DNA from: Candidatus Levyibacteriota bacterium
GTDB taxonomy: Bacteria; Patescibacteriota; Microgenomatia; Levybacterales; UBA12049
Reading direction: 5' to 3'
Length of the DNA stretch: 33,454 nt
Assembly: GCA_003173995.1 (NCBI GenBank)
Contig: PRDT01000015.1
Coordinates: forward strand, 1 to 33,454
The position numbers and the translations under genes are program-made. Positions 1 to 7,309 of this stretch are shown in pieces. How positions within the stretch are numbered: the stretch's first letter is position 1; every line of letters starts with the position of its first letter. The notes beneath the pieces are model-generated. The model had not been told where the DNA came from and searched no databases. It worked only from the letters and a program-made list of their open reading frames with translations.

Positions 1-252
1 GCAAAAAAAGCAACTTTTCTTCTTCTTGCCGACGCACTTGCTCCGGTTGTTGGAGTTTTATCAACATTTCTTTTTACTATTCCAACCAATGCACTTCTTC
101 TCTATTTAGGATTTTTTGCGGGATTTCTTCTCTACATTGGCGCAAGTGATTTATTGCCAGAAGCACATAGTCAACATAGCTCTTTCAAGATGATAGGGCT
201 TACTATTCTTGGTGCTGCTTTTATGTTTTTTATTACTCGATTTACTGGGTAA
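1..252 (+). CDS. ZIP family metal (zinc) transporter, C-terminal fragment
   Basis: The open frame enters from the left edge and ends with TAA at 250-252, giving the last 83 residues. The fragment is very hydrophobic, with about three membrane segments, and contains GFFAGFLLYIGASDLLPEAH (residues 41-60), the characteristic late helix of ZIP (SLC39-like) transporters, in which the Glu-His pair lies near the metal path. ZIP proteins import zinc or other divalent metals into the cytoplasm. The next gene begins 60 bases downstream with its own promoter, so this gene appears to end a separate unit. The family call is based on that motif and the hydropathy; the metal cannot be told. Confidence 0.8.
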   Translation, partial: AKKATFLLLADALAPVVGVLSTFLFTIPTNALLLYLGFFAGFLLYIGASDLLPEAHSQHSSFKMIGLTILGAAFMFFITRFTG

Positions 253-276
253 GGAGTATTCTCCAAACAAATATCA

Positions 277-305
277 TTGACTTTTAGCTTCACTCATGTT
301 AGCTT
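277..305 (+). promoter_or_regulatory. Promoter of the receiver-domain gene
   Basis: TTGACT (277-282) and TAGCTT (300-305) are separated by 17 bases, with an extended -10 TGT at 297-299. The ATG at 313 lies 7 bases after the -10 box, so transcription should begin at or next to the start codon. The TTG at 277, which opens the longest reading frame, is part of this -35 box and is unlikely to be a start codon. Confidence 0.55.
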
Positions 306-312
306 TTATGAT

Positions 313-705
313 ATGGACCAAGTGCGAATGTTGATAGTTGAGGATGATCAGTGGCTTCGAGATTTATATTCAGATATTTTCAAAAAAGAAGGCTATCAAG
401 TCGAAGTTGCAGAAGACGGCTTGAAAGGCTTTGCAAAATTAAAGCAAGGTGGATGGACTATTGCTCTTTTGGACATTATTCTTCCTGGCATGAATGGTCT
501 TGAGATTGTAAAGCAAATCAAAAGCATTGGAGCAAATGCAGCTCATGTCATTCTTTTTATGACCAATCTGTATGAAGACGCGCAAAGTCGTGAAGCAGTA
601 ACTCTTGGTAATGGATATTTAGTAAAAAGTCAGTATACTCCAGATGCATTTGTCCAAGAAGTAAAAAAACATCTTGCCGCAATCCCTGTCGATGCTACTT
701 CGTAG
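313..705 (+). CDS. Stand-alone response regulator receiver protein (CheY-like)
   Basis: A single receiver domain of 130 residues with no output domain. Numbered from ATG 313, the acidic pocket is in MLIVEDDQ (residues 6-13), the phospho-acceptor Asp54 is in LLDIILPG, Thr84 follows FM, and the conserved Lys105 is in YLVKS. Such proteins relay phosphate or act through protein contacts. I chose ATG 313 over an upstream TTG because the TTG overlaps a good -35 box and the ATG sits 7 bases after the -10. The gene is convergent with a histidine kinase and the two coding ends overlap by 11 bases, so that kinase is the likely partner. Family call is secure; the partnership is inference. Confidence 0.85.
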   Translation: MDQVRMLIVEDDQWLRDLYSDIFKKEGYQVEVAEDGLKGFAKLKQGGWTIALLDIILPGMNGLEIVKQIKSIGANAAHVILFMTNLYEDAQSREAVTLGNGYLVKSQYTPDAFVQEVKKHLAAIPVDATS

Positions 706-2080
706 TTGGTACTGTTAAAGGAAGAGAAAAGGTAAACGTCGTACCTTGATTAAAGCCAGGGGAAGCAACACTAATTGTTCCTCCATGAAGCTCGATAATT
801 CGTTTGCATAAAAATAAACCAAGCCCTGTCCCTTGAGACAAATCACGTGTCAGATAATTACCTGCTATCATGCCAAACTTCTGGAATAATTTAGGTAAAT
901 CCTCTGGCTTGATACCTACCCCTGTATCAACAACACTGGTGAAAAGCATATTATCCTTCACTGCAAATGAAACAGTAATACTTCCATTTTCAGGAGTGAA
1001 TTTAAGAGAATTACCTATCAAGTTGGTCAGGACTTCTCTTATACGGCCACTATCAACAGGTATTTGTGGTAACTGAGCCTCCTGGCAAGTAAGGTGTAAC
1101 TTTCTTTCCGTAGCGGTTGCCACCATTTGTGAAATAACATCTTTTGCTAGTTGCAACATATCCGTTGGCTCTTTTGTGATAGTCATTCTCCCGGACTCAA
1201 TACGAGAAACATCCAACATATCATTAACAAGCGCAAGAAGTTGCTCACTTGCCTTGTATGTTCGATCAATATATTGCTTTTGCTTTTCTGTGAGAGGTCC
1301 CAAATCTTGATCTTGGGCTAAGACCAGCCATAAATAAGATCTAATTGCGGTAAGAGGTGTGCGAAGTTCATGTGAAGCAAGAGAGACAAATTCATCTTTC
1401 AATTTATCAAGACCTCTGAGTCTTTCATTTGCATCCTGGATCCTTTGATACAACAGTGCATTATCAATAGCAATTCCAACCACCTCAACGAGTCGTCCAA
1501 TTAAGTCTTTTTGATATTGAAATAATTCTTCTTCTTTACTACGACTATTAATAACAATGGCACCGATAATTTCTTCTCTTGTAACAAGAGGATAAATAAG
1601 AGATGACTGGATATCAGATGTTATTGGATTGGCGGTTTTAAAAAGTGCCTGAAGCTCATGCAATACATAGGGCTTTTTATCAACGATTGCTTTTACAACA
1701 ATATTTTCTTGCTCTGAAAGCTGTAAAACATCTACATAGATCTCTCTGCCAAGTTGTGCCTGGAGTGTCTGTAATGTTCGTGTATTTGAGACAGCAACTC
1801 TCTTAAGAGATTTACTTTCTTTATTTAATAAGTAAATAGCAACTCCTCCAAATTCTGCTTCATTTGCAACAGAATCTGCCACCTGTTGGGCTATCTGGGT
1901 AATATCCGTAACAGAGCTTAAAATAATTTCATCTATTTTTCGAAGAAGCGACAGTGTTCGATTTTTTTCTGCCAGCTCGAAATTTTTCTTATACATTTCC
2001 TGAGCTATATGGGCATTCTCATCAACAGGAGTTGGAGTAGGAGTAGTTGGCGCAGCTGGTGGATTGGCAGTATTATCCAT
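695..2080 (-). CDS. Soluble GAF-domain sensor histidine kinase
   Basis: 461 residues with no membrane segment. A Pro/Thr-rich N-terminus (7-19) is followed by a helical stretch, a GAF domain at about 47-210, HisKA with phospho-acceptor His237 in SHELRTPL, and an HATPase_c domain with N-box Asn357, G1 box DTGVGI (385-390) and G2 box GTGLGL (417-422). It should autophosphorylate in the cytoplasm in response to a ligand or redox signal sensed by GAF. It converges on the receiver gene at 313-705, its likely partner. Its start codon lies 5 bases after a TATAAT box, suggesting a leaderless message. The signal cannot be inferred. Confidence 0.9.
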   Translation of the reverse strand: MDNTANPPAAPTTPTPTPVDENAHIAQEMYKKNFELAEKNRTLSLLRKIDEIILSSVTDITQIAQQVADSVANEAEFGGVAIYLLNKESKSLKRVAVSNTRTLQTLQAQLGREIYVDVLQLSEQENIVVKAIVDKKPYVLHELQALFKTANPITSDIQSSLIYPLVTREEIIGAIVINSRSKEEELFQYQKDLIGRLVEVVGIAIDNALLYQRIQDANERLRGLDKLKDEFVSLASHELRTPLTAIRSYLWLVLAQDQDLGPLTEKQKQYIDRTYKASEQLLALVNDMLDVSRIESGRMTITKEPTDMLQLAKDVISQMVATATERKLHLTCQEAQLPQIPVDSGRIREVLTNLIGNSLKFTPENGSITVSFAVKDNMLFTSVVDTGVGIKPEDLPKLFQKFGMIAGNYLTRDLSQGTGLGLFLCKRIIELHGGTISVASPGFNQGTTFTFSLPLTVPTTK

Positions 2081-2085
2081 AATTT

Positions 2086-2115
2086 ATTATATGAATGCTT
2101 TCTATTGAAAGTAAA
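2086..2115 (-). promoter_or_regulatory. Promoter of the GAF histidine kinase
   Basis: On the minus strand TTTACT (2115-2110), an 18-base spacer and a perfect TATAAT (2091-2086) precede the ATG at 2080 by 5 bases. This places the transcription start on the start codon. Confidence 0.55.
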
Positions 2116-2157
2116 GAATATCTATATTTTCCTAATACGAAAGGCAAAAGTTTGTCT

Positions 2158-2163
2158 TATACT
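2158..2163 (+). promoter_or_regulatory. -10 box of the first GT39-like gene
   Basis: TATACT lies 6 bases before the in-frame ATG at 2170, the same spacing seen at other leaderless starts here. No good -35 box is visible at 16-18 bases. It supports ATG 2170 over the upstream in-frame ATG at 2095. Confidence 0.35.
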
Positions 2164-2169
2164 GCATAT

Positions 2170-3825
2170 ATGTTGTTGGCTGTAAAAAAGCTGTTTGGGG
2201 GAAATCAGACGTTTATTTTTTTTGTTGCAATCACTATTCTTGCATTTATTTTACGGCTGTGGATGTTAGGATCCGTTCCATATGGACTATCTAATGATGA
2301 ATCAGGATACATCTATAGCTCTTATAGCATTTGGCATACAAGCCATGATGTCGCAGGGAAATTCTTACCTCTTTCAATAAATTTAGATAATTCATTTTCT
2401 CCAGTCTATATCTATACTGATGCACCTTTTGTAGGAATTCTGGGACTCTCTCCCTTTGCGGGAAGATTGCCGTATGCCTTGATAAGTGTGTTGTGTATTC
2501 CCCTTCTTTTCTTTTTGACAAGACTTCTTACGAAAAACAATGCCATTGCTCTTTTAGCTGCTTTTGGGCTTGCTGTATCACCTTGGCATCTGCAACTTTC
2601 AAGAGGTGCACTTGATGCTGATTTTGCGCTATTTTTCTATTTACTTGGCATCTATCTCTTTTGCCTTAAACCATCGAAATTAAAATATATCTTTTTTTCT
2701 CTTATTGCATTTTTGCTAGGATTTTACAGCTACCATGCAACAAAAATCTTTTTTATTTTCCTTCTTCCAATTCTATTTCTTTACTATCAACAGCTATTAA
2801 GAAAACACAAGATGGTAACAGCACTTTTCCTTGTAGGATGCGTTAGTATCTTTCTTTCATTTATATATATATCCAAAACTCAAAATGTTACTCGCCAACA
2901 AGTACTCCTCTTTAGTGATACACAGACTGCAGCAAAAGTAGTCAATGCAGAAAGAGCGTATAATAATGCACCTGCTCTTTTGAAAACAATCTTCAGCAAT
3001 AAATTACTGTTTCAACTACGAATAGTGAGAGAAAATTATTTACAAGCATTCTCTCCACAATATTTATTTTTATATGGCGAGCCAAGTAGTCTCAAACAAC
3101 AGTATAGCTTCTTTACAAGTGGAGAGCTCTATATTCTTGAATTACCATTTTTACTTATTGGTCTCTATGCACTCTTCCGATATAAATACAGTAAATTTCC
3201 ACTGCTGATGCTCCTCATTGCACCTCTTCCATCTGCTTTTTCTCTTGATCTTTCCTATATCAATAGAAGTATCATGATGCTTCCATTTTTAGAAATTATT
3301 GTTGGCATTGGACTTTACACAAGTTATCAATATTTTGAGAGAAGAAAAAAATATACCATTGCTTTTATCAGTATCATTACTATCATCTTCTTATTTCTTT
3401 TTTCAGAATACCTCTATACCTACTATTTTCGTTATCCAAATTTTGGAGCAGAAGGATGGAGAGCTAGTAGTAAAGATATTTCTCAATATGTAGGATTAAA
3501 TCATGCAAAATATAAAGATGTTTACATAGTAAATAATGAAAGGATGTTTTTACTGCAATATGGCATTTGGAATACAATCGCTCCAGGAGCTATGCAAACT
3601 TTATGGAAGAATTTTGACACAAATGCTTCTTTGGGAAATGTCCACTTTATTACTTCTTGTCCAAAAGATCTTCAATTTTATACAAAGCAAAATACACTTC
3701 TGGTTACAAAAAATCCTTGTGAGCCTGATATGAAACCCACAGAAAAAATAGTAGATAAAGCAGAGACTTTGCGTACTATCTGGTATATATACAGACTTCA
3801 AGAAGAACCGCAATTACTTCAGTAA
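2170..3825 (+). CDS. GT39-like (ArnT/PMT-type) membrane glycosyltransferase
   Basis: 551 residues from ATG 2170 (576 if ATG 2095 is used), with roughly ten to twelve hydrophobic segments and a hydrophilic C-terminal extracytoplasmic domain. After the first helix comes YGLSNDESGY (38-47), matching the acidic catalytic loop of GT-C fold polyprenyl-phosphate-sugar glycosyltransferases, then a conserved FAGRLPYAL segment. Such enzymes move a sugar from a lipid-phosphate donor onto a lipid, glycan or protein outside the membrane. I prefer ATG 2170 because a -10 box lies 6 bases upstream and the first helix then starts close to the N-terminus. The gene converges on the 92-residue gene with a 12-base overlap. 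Donor and acceptor are unknown. Confidence 0.75.
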   Translation: MLLAVKKLFGGNQTFIFFVAITILAFILRLWMLGSVPYGLSNDESGYIYSSYSIWHTSHDVAGKFLPLSINLDNSFSPVYIYTDAPFVGILGLSPFAGRLPYALISVLCIPLLFFLTRLLTKNNAIALLAAFGLAVSPWHLQLSRGALDADFALFFYLLGIYLFCLKPSKLKYIFFSLIAFLLGFYSYHATKIFFIFLLPILFLYYQQLLRKHKMVTALFLVGCVSIFLSFIYISKTQNVTRQQVLLFSDTQTAAKVVNAERAYNNAPALLKTIFSNKLLFQLRIVRENYLQAFSPQYLFLYGEPSSLKQQYSFFTSGELYILELPFLLIGLYALFRYKYSKFPLLMLLIAPLPSAFSLDLSYINRSIMMLPFLEIIVGIGLYTSYQYFERRKKYTIAFISIITIIFLFLFSEYLYTYYFRYPNFGAEGWRASSKDISQYVGLNHAKYKDVYIVNNERMFLLQYGIWNTIAPGAMQTLWKNFDTNASLGNVHFITSCPKDLQFYTKQNTLLVTKNPCEPDMKPTEKIVDKAETLRTIWYIYRLQEEPQLLQ

Positions 3826-4092
3826 GTTAGGAATTTGATTCGAAGGAATTTGAGATAAAAGTGCATTCACTGCTTCTTTGCATGCTTCAATTGATGCTTT
3901 GCCAAAAAGGTGTTCGTATTGCTCAATTAATTTTTCAACAACATCACTTTCATTACCATTAATTTCAATTTGATGCTTGCCCCAATCAACAGTAAGTCCT
4001 GGCACTTTCCTTGCCTGTTCTAAAGCGATAGGGCCAATAATGGTTTCTTGTTTTGCGATAATTTTTTCAACCATTACTGTAAATGTACTCAT
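3814..4092 (-). CDS. Conserved-looking small protein of unknown function
   Basis: 92 residues, not recognised. It has no signal peptide or membrane segment. The sequence looks like a small alpha/beta fold: a beta-prone start (TFTVMVEKIIAKQ), then GPIALEQARKVPG, then KHQIEING, then two amphipathic helices. The ATG lies 5 bases after the stop of the upstream minus-strand membrane protein (4098-4916), so the two are almost certainly cotranscribed and may work together. Its 3' end overlaps the convergent glycosyltransferase gene by 12 bases. It is a real gene by position and protein-like composition; no function is proposed. Confidence 0.65.
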   Translation of the reverse strand: MSTFTVMVEKIIAKQETIIGPIALEQARKVPGLTVDWGKHQIEINGNESDVVEKLIEQYEHLFGKASIEACKEAVNALLSQIPSNQIPNLLK

Positions 4093-4097
4093 AGGTT

Positions 4098-4916
4098 TTA
4101 CGAACTTTTTCTTAGCTGCTTATATACCATGTCAAATTGAATTAACCCATACGCCATGATGGCATAGGAGAGAAGATATAAATAATCACCATATCCTCCA
4201 TTTACCCATGTTTGGTTATTGCTCTGGAATAAAAAGTTATAATCAGATAAATATTGCACAACAAAACCTACCAAAATAAAGAGAACTTTATTCTTCATAA
4301 TGCCACCCAAAAGTCCATTTGAAAGACTAAAGACAACAATTGCAATAGAGATATAAAGCGCTTGTCCCAGTGGATAGCCAAAATCTAAGAACATTTTTAA
4401 TGGATTGGAGAAATCAAACTTATAATCTTTCAGGAAAAAATAATAAGAAAGACTCAATCCAATTACTGGAATTGCAATGAATTGTAATTGACTCGTAAAT
4501 TTCTTAAGACTAAACTTTATCCCTGCAGCATATCCTAAATGAAGAACTCCCAAAACATAAAATGGAATATTGCCAAAAAACCCAATATCAGCAAGGGATG
4601 GATATGGAACTTCTACTTTTAGGAAAATATTGTAATAACTAAAGACTAATTGTCCAAATTCTTCCGCAAAAAGACCGAGTGAGAGAAAAATTAATGCTCT
4701 GCCAACAGTACTCTTCCATCCTCCCCATTTGTGGGCAATAATAAGACCCCATGTACCTCCTAAAAAGGCTAATATTCCGTAAACCGCAGCAAAGAAAAGA
4801 TTTTGTGATGTATCTTTAAAACCGAGATGAAGGAGAAAAAACCACCACCCTGTAAGAAGGAGATAAATGATAACTATTATTTGTGCAGTCCACTCTTTTT
4901 TCAGAGTTTCCAACAT
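4098..4916 (-). CDS. Multi-pass membrane protein resembling a stand-alone integral membrane sensor domain
   Basis: 272 residues with about eight membrane helices and no soluble output domain. The pattern YPSLADIGFFGNIPFYVLG near residues 105-123, a later DFGYPLGQALYIS, and a final GDYLYLLSYAIMAYG resembles the membrane-sensor modules that precede GGDEF or kinase domains in other bacteria, but here the protein stops after the last helix. It is followed after 5 bases by the 92-residue gene. A TATACT box at 4930-4925 lies 8 bases before the ATG. The likeness is from memory of the motif pattern, so the function remains open; an enzyme or transporter is not excluded. Confidence 0.6.
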   Translation of the reverse strand: MLETLKKEWTAQIIVIIYLLLTGWWFFLLHLGFKDTSQNLFFAAVYGILAFLGGTWGLIIAHKWGGWKSTVGRALIFLSLGLFAEEFGQLVFSYYNIFLKVEVPYPSLADIGFFGNIPFYVLGVLHLGYAAGIKFSLKKFTSQLQFIAIPVIGLSLSYYFFLKDYKFDFSNPLKMFLDFGYPLGQALYISIAIVVFSLSNGLLGGIMKNKVLFILVGFVVQYLSDYNFLFQSNNQTWVNGGYGDYLYLLSYAIMAYGLIQFDMVYKQLRKSS

Positions 4917-4943
4917 AAGCTATAAGTATAGTATCTACTAGTA

Positions 4944-4972
4944 TTGAAAAAAAAGTCAAGCCTCAGTATACT
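4944..4972 (+). promoter_or_regulatory. Promoter of the DUF2156 gene with a palindrome over its -10 box
   Basis: TTGAAA (4944-4949) and TATACT (4967-4972) are spaced by 17 bases, upstream of ATG 5008, with a predicted leader of about 29 bases. The perfect 14-base palindrome CTCAGTATACTGAG (4962-4975) contains the -10 box, which makes it a natural repressor site. Confidence 0.55.
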
Positions 4973-4975
4973 GAG
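4962..4975. repeat. Perfect 14-base palindrome, candidate operator
   Basis: CTCAGTATACTGAG is its own reverse complement, lies between two divergent genes and covers the -10 of the plus-strand promoter. On the minus strand it sits just upstream of TTGACT (4959-4954). No regulator gene is next to it. Confidence 0.45.
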
Positions 4976-5007
4976 AACACCAATGGTAAAAGTCAGCAGC
5001 ATATAAC

Positions 5008-5916
5008 ATGATTCCTCAATTTCCCCAATTCAAACAATTAGAGCTCGAGGACAAAGAAGCTATTGAATCAATTACTTCGTCTTATCCTCCGTATTCTGAC
5101 TATAATTTTGTCAGTATATACAGCTATAATACTGATAATTCTGCTCAAATTAGCTTACTCAATGACAACCTTGTTGTAAAATTTCCTCATTATATTTCAA
5201 CACAAGCTTTTTATTCTTTTTTTGGAACAAATAATATTGTTGAGACAGCCACAACCCTTCTGCAATTTGCTAAAGAAAAAAAAGATGATACTACCCTTCA
5301 ACTTATCCCTGAAGTGAGCATCTTGGCAGATCCCCTCTTGCAAGAAAAATTTATTGTTGAGGAGGACATTGATAATTTTGATTATGTACTTTCTGTCCAG
5401 GGACTTTCTCATCTTGAGGGGAAAGAATATGCCGTAAAAAGAAATTTCGTCAATAGATTTATTAAAAAATACCCTCATCATGTCGCAAAAGAATTAGATG
5501 TAGCAGATACCGATATTCATAAAGAAATTCATGATTTGTTTCAACTCTGGGGACAGAATGGTAACAAAACAGAAGATGAATCAGCCAACGAGCTAAAAGC
5601 AATAACAAGACTTCTTGACGCTGCTTCTCATTTTCAATTATTTTCTCTAGGCATTTATGTAGATGAAAAACTCATTGCCTTTTCTATTAATGAACTCGTT
5701 CAAGAAAAGTATGCAGTTATCCATTTTGAAAAAGCTGATATTTCATATGAAGGTGTATTTCAATATATGAAACATATTACCGCAAAAATGTTAGGCGAGA
5801 AAGAATATGTTTTTATTAATTATGAGCAGGACTTAGGACTTGAGGGACTCAGAAAGGCAAAGCAATCATATCATCCCGTATCTTTTTTGAAAAAGTTTAT
5901 TATCAAAGAAAAATAA
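5008..5916 (+). CDS. DUF2156 protein, phosphatidylglycerol lysyltransferase C-terminal-like
   Basis: 302 residues, soluble, with the tandem acyltransferase-like (GNAT-type) fold of the C-terminal half of MprF/LPG synthase. Supporting segments are the N-terminal KQLELEDKEAIESI with a YSDYNF motif around residue 32, the central AVKRNFVNRF block (142-151) and the C-terminal VFINYEQDLGLEGLRKAKQSYHP run (about 269-291), which is typical of DUF2156. MprF uses this domain to pass an amino acid from aminoacyl-tRNA to a membrane lipid; stand-alone DUF2156 proteins are largely uncharacterised. There is no flippase domain here. Its 3' end overlaps the convergent EamA gene by 14 bases. Confidence 0.8.
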   Translation: MIPQFPQFKQLELEDKEAIESITSSYPPYSDYNFVSIYSYNTDNSAQISLLNDNLVVKFPHYISTQAFYSFFGTNNIVETATTLLQFAKEKKDDTTLQLIPEVSILADPLLQEKFIVEEDIDNFDYVLSVQGLSHLEGKEYAVKRNFVNRFIKKYPHHVAKELDVADTDIHKEIHDLFQLWGQNGNKTEDESANELKAITRLLDAASHFQLFSLGIYVDEKLIAFSINELVQEKYAVIHFEKADISYEGVFQYMKHITAKMLGEKEYVFINYEQDLGLEGLRKAKQSYHPVSFLKKFIIKEK

Positions 5917-6799
5917 GGTATAAGCCAATAAATATTCCCAAAGTTGCAGTAAGCTTGATACCAATTGTTTTGGCAGATACTAATTCTTTAATAATCTTTG
6001 GAAGCCACAGAGATAAGGTAATCCCCTCTATAAGAAGAAATAATGGTTGAAAACCTTGAAATACACTAACAAGAGATGCAGGAAGTAAGAAAAGCGCATA
6101 ATAAAATGCATATCGCGAAACTCTATAAATAAACTCACTTACTGATAAATAGAAAAATACTTTTTTAGGCATTTGCTTAGTCTCTTTTTGAAGTCGTTTT
6201 CTATTTTTCCCATAAAAAACAATTGCGAGTGCTGCAAAGAAATTTCCCAAACCTTCATACGGAATTGCTTGCCAAAATCCAACTTCTTTTGCCCCAATTT
6301 TAAAAAGAATAGAAACAATAGCAAAAAGAAGACTTGAAATAACCATCCACCAAAATGCTTTATTGATGTGAATAATGCTATCTTTTTTGCGTCTCACTGA
6401 AAAAAGAAAGCCGCCAATAATGATAAACAAGCATCCGATATATTGTTTTGGAAGAAATCTTTCTTGCAGAAAAAGAAAACTTAAGATAATAACAAAAACA
6501 GGAATCAACTGAAAAAGCGATGCAACGCGAGAAGCCTCATCATGAGTCAATGCTTGAAAATAGGTAAGAAGAATAAATACACTGAGAAACCCTGAAATAA
6601 TAATAATACCAGCAGTCTGTATATCTATACTGTGGAAACCCATAAAAAGGAATACTAACGTTCCGGTAACAAAAGCAAAAAGACCGCTATAAATTGCAAG
6701 AATTGTTGTGCTGACTTCATACTTACTGAGAAGAAATTTATCAATGTAGTTATTGATGCTATCAAGAAATGGAGAAAATAATGCAAAAAAATAGCCCAT
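5903..6799 (-). CDS. EamA/DMT-family transporter
   Basis: 298 residues forming ten hydrophobic helices in two five-helix repeats, as in the drug/metabolite transporter superfamily. The first repeat ends in the EASRVASLFQLIPVFVIILS and FLQERFLPKQYIGCLFIIIG blocks, and the second repeats the pattern with LVSVFQGFQPLFLLIEG. These permeases exchange or export small metabolites, amino acids or nucleotide sugars across the cytoplasmic membrane. Its ATG shares one base with the stop codon of the SpeD-like gene (6799), so translation is probably coupled and the cargo may be linked to that enzyme's product. The substrate cannot be read from sequence. Confidence 0.85.
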   Translation of the reverse strand: MGYFFALFSPFLDSINNYIDKFLLSKYEVSTTILAIYSGLFAFVTGTLVFLFMGFHSIDIQTAGIIIISGFLSVFILLTYFQALTHDEASRVASLFQLIPVFVIILSFLFLQERFLPKQYIGCLFIIIGGFLFSVRRKKDSIIHINKAFWWMVISSLLFAIVSILFKIGAKEVGFWQAIPYEGLGNFFAALAIVFYGKNRKRLQKETKQMPKKVFFYLSVSEFIYRVSRYAFYYALFLLPASLVSVFQGFQPLFLLIEGITLSLWLPKIIKELVSAKTIGIKLTATLGIFIGLYLIFL

Positions 6800-7206
6800 T
6801 AGTCTTCAAGATCTTTTGGAGGATACTTTTTCCCTCTCACAACTACTTCTAACTCTACATCTTTTGTCTTAAATAATTTTTTGAAATGCTCAATAATGGG
6901 CTTTGGGTCAAATTCTTTGCAGGAATAGACATCAATAGTGACGAATCTTCTTTTAATAAATGTATGAATACTGATGTGAGACTCTTGAATCATCACAAAT
7001 CCAGACCATCCACCAGGATCCTTAATACCATTTGGTTGTGCAAATAAAACAACAGGATCGATAAGCTTTCTCATTCCCATTTTGCCAGGAAGTGTGTCTA
7101 ATTCCTTTTGCACCAAATCCTTATCATCTAATGATTTTGGATCGCAGTTATACATATCCATCATTAAGTGAAGCCCAAACGGCTTACGCTTATTGAATAA
7201 ATTCAT
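6799..7206 (-). CDS. speD: SpeD/SpeH-type pyruvoyl-dependent decarboxylase (S-adenosylmethionine decarboxylase family)
   Basis: 135 residues. The self-cleaving family makes a pyruvoyl group from an internal Ser at a Glu-Ser bond; here that is Glu75-Ser76 in QESHISIHT, with the catalytic His81 and Cys96 (VYSCKEFD) at the same spacing as Ser63, His68 and Cys83 of the Thermotoga enzyme. The usual product is decarboxylated SAM for spermidine synthesis. No spermidine synthase gene is nearby, and SpeD homologues in other bacteria have been reported to act as arginine or ornithine decarboxylases, so the substrate is open. It is coupled to the EamA permease by a one-base overlap. The start lies 6 bases after an extended -10 box. 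Confidence 0.88.
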   Translation of the reverse strand: MNLFNKRKPFGLHLMMDMYNCDPKSLDDKDLVQKELDTLPGKMGMRKLIDPVVLFAQPNGIKDPGGWSGFVMIQESHISIHTFIKRRFVTIDVYSCKEFDPKPIIEHFKKLFKTKDVELEVVVRGKKYPPKDLED

Positions 7207-7212
7207 ATCAAA

Positions 7213-7242
7213 ACCGTATCATTACTTCTCATCCCTTGTCAA
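7213..7242 (-). promoter_or_regulatory. Promoter of the speD-EamA unit
   Basis: On the minus strand a consensus TTGACA (7242-7237), an 18-base spacer ending in the extended -10 triplet TGA, and TACGGT (7218-7213) are followed by 6 bases and the ATG at 7206. The message should be leaderless. Confidence 0.6.
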
Positions 7243-7309
7243 GGCAAAAGTAAACACAAAGTATTACTGTTATTTTTGGCTATGGATATGCTACGATGAA
7301 AAGAGTCCT

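Noticed and set aside
277..312. TTG start at 277 for the receiver-domain protein
   Set aside because: The TTG is part of a TTGACT -35 box, and ATG 313 lies 7 bases after the matching -10 box. The 12 extra residues are not part of the receiver fold.
7193..7309. Extended N-terminus of PilB from 7193
   Set aside because: It overlaps the divergent speD start and its promoter, and the added 39 residues do not look like a PilB N-terminus. ATG 7310 has an SD-like sequence.
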